Shown here: piece after piece, positions 21,659-22,093 of the stretch
How positions within the stretch are numbered: position 1 is the stretch's first letter
Layout: each line of letters opens with the position of its first letter
Source: CAZMGG01 sp964565715
GTDB taxonomy: Bacteria; Planctomycetota; UBA1135; UBA2386
NCBI GenBank assembly: GCA_964565715.1
Contig: CAZMGG010000096.1
Coordinates: 1-22,093 of the forward strand
DNA length: 22,093 bases
Reading direction: 5' to 3'
The notes under the pieces: model-generated
The model's database searches: none
What the model was told of the DNA's origin: nothing
The model's input: the letters and a program-made list of their open reading frames with translations, nothing else
Program-made: the position numbers and the translations under genes

Positions 21659-22093
21659 GTTCGCGCGGTGAACGGCTGCGGGTGTTCTCGGGCACCGCCC
21701 ACCCGTCCCTGGCCCGGGACATCGCCGCCCACATGGGCGTGCCGCTCGGCGCCGTCGGCCTGCAGCGCTTCCCCGACGGCGAGATCAACCTCAAGGTCGA
21801 GTGCGACGTGCGCGGCGCCGACGTGTTCGTCGTGCAGCCGACCTGCCCGCCGGTGCACGAGAACCTGTTCGAGCTGCTCAGCTTCGCCGACTGCCTGCGG
21901 CGCGCGTCCGCCGACCGCATCACCGCGGTGATCCCCTACTACGGCTACGCCCGCAAGGACCGCAAGGACGAGGGGCGGGTGCCGATCAACGCCAAGCTGG
22001 TGGCCAACCTGCTGGTCACCGCCGGCTTCCACCGGGTGGTGACGATGGACCTGCACGCCGCCCAGATCCAGGGCTTTTTCGACATCCCCGTGG
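21655..22093 (+). CDS. prs: Ribose-phosphate pyrophosphokinase, N-terminal part (runs off window)
   Basis: The first 146 codons of PRPP synthetase, which converts ribose-5-phosphate and ATP to PRPP for purine, pyrimidine, histidine and NAD synthesis. Recognisable segments are FSGTAHPSLARDIA, RFPDGEINLKVE, VVQPTCPPVHENLFELL, VIPYYGYARKDRK (ATP-binding) and VTMDLHAAQIQGFFDIPV. The gene continues past the right edge, so roughly half the protein is missing from this window. The ATG overlaps the glmU stop (ATGA), and the two are clearly one operon. Confidence 0.95.
   Translation, partial: MSSRGERLRVFSGTAHPSLARDIAAHMGVPLGAVGLQRFPDGEINLKVECDVRGADVFVVQPTCPPVHENLFELLSFADCLRRASADRITAVIPYYGYARKDRKDEGRVPINAKLVANLLVTAGFHRVVTMDLHAAQIQGFFDIPV

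Overview
This is a GC-rich, gene-dense stretch of bacterial chromosome with short intergenic gaps. Several traits point to Planctomycetota: an ECF sigma factor fused through a membrane segment to a carboxypeptidase-regulatory-like β-sandwich region, a secreted TPR/redoxin protein, a TMTC-type membrane glycosyltransferase-like protein, a glmU-prs pair, and signal peptides ending in ...AQD. No rRNA, tRNA or CRISPR is visible, so the phylum assignment is an inference from gene content.

Layout, left to right. (1) About 91-4840, minus strand: a secreted α-galactosidase-like glycoside hydrolase, then 22 bp later the sigma-factor/transmembrane fusion. (2) 5007-6934, plus strand: an ABC-type AAA ATPase and a short TOPRIM-like partner that overlap GTG/TGA. 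The layout recalls RloA/RloB, AbiL or PARIS-type defence pairs. (3) 7030-11909: a five-gene sulfur (sulfane/thiosulfate) operon. It encodes a periplasmic persulfide-dioxygenase-like protein with three rhodanese modules, the two halves of a YeeE/YedE transporter as separate genes, a membrane-anchored triple-rhodanese protein and an ArsR-family repressor. A perfect 18-bp palindrome just before the first gene is the likely ArsR operator. (4) 11974-12873: a probably 5'-truncated Rpn/YhgA-like nuclease with an internal 12-bp repeat. (5) 12897-18907: a membrane-anchored SGNH hydrolase, a secreted TPR/redoxin protein, and a TMTC-like glycosyltransferase with C-terminal TPRs that overlaps the preceding stop codon. 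(6) 19021-20128: a two-gene module pairing a ParD-like ribbon-helix-helix protein with an AbiEii/MNT-like nucleotidyltransferase, preceded by a 29-bp operator-like palindrome that includes the start codon. (7) 20357 to the end: glmU behind a good σ70-type promoter, overlapping prs (ATGA), which runs off the window.

The most novel-looking items are the RHH plus nucleotidyltransferase pair, which looks like a non-canonical toxin-antitoxin combination with its own operator, and the AAA ATPase plus TOPRIM-like pair. The sulfur operon is built from known families, but its count of six rhodanese modules (three lacking the catalytic cysteine) and its self-contained regulator/operator are worth noting. 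Several genes appear to start at or within a few bases of a predicted transcription start, which suggests leaderless or near-leaderless mRNAs in this organism.
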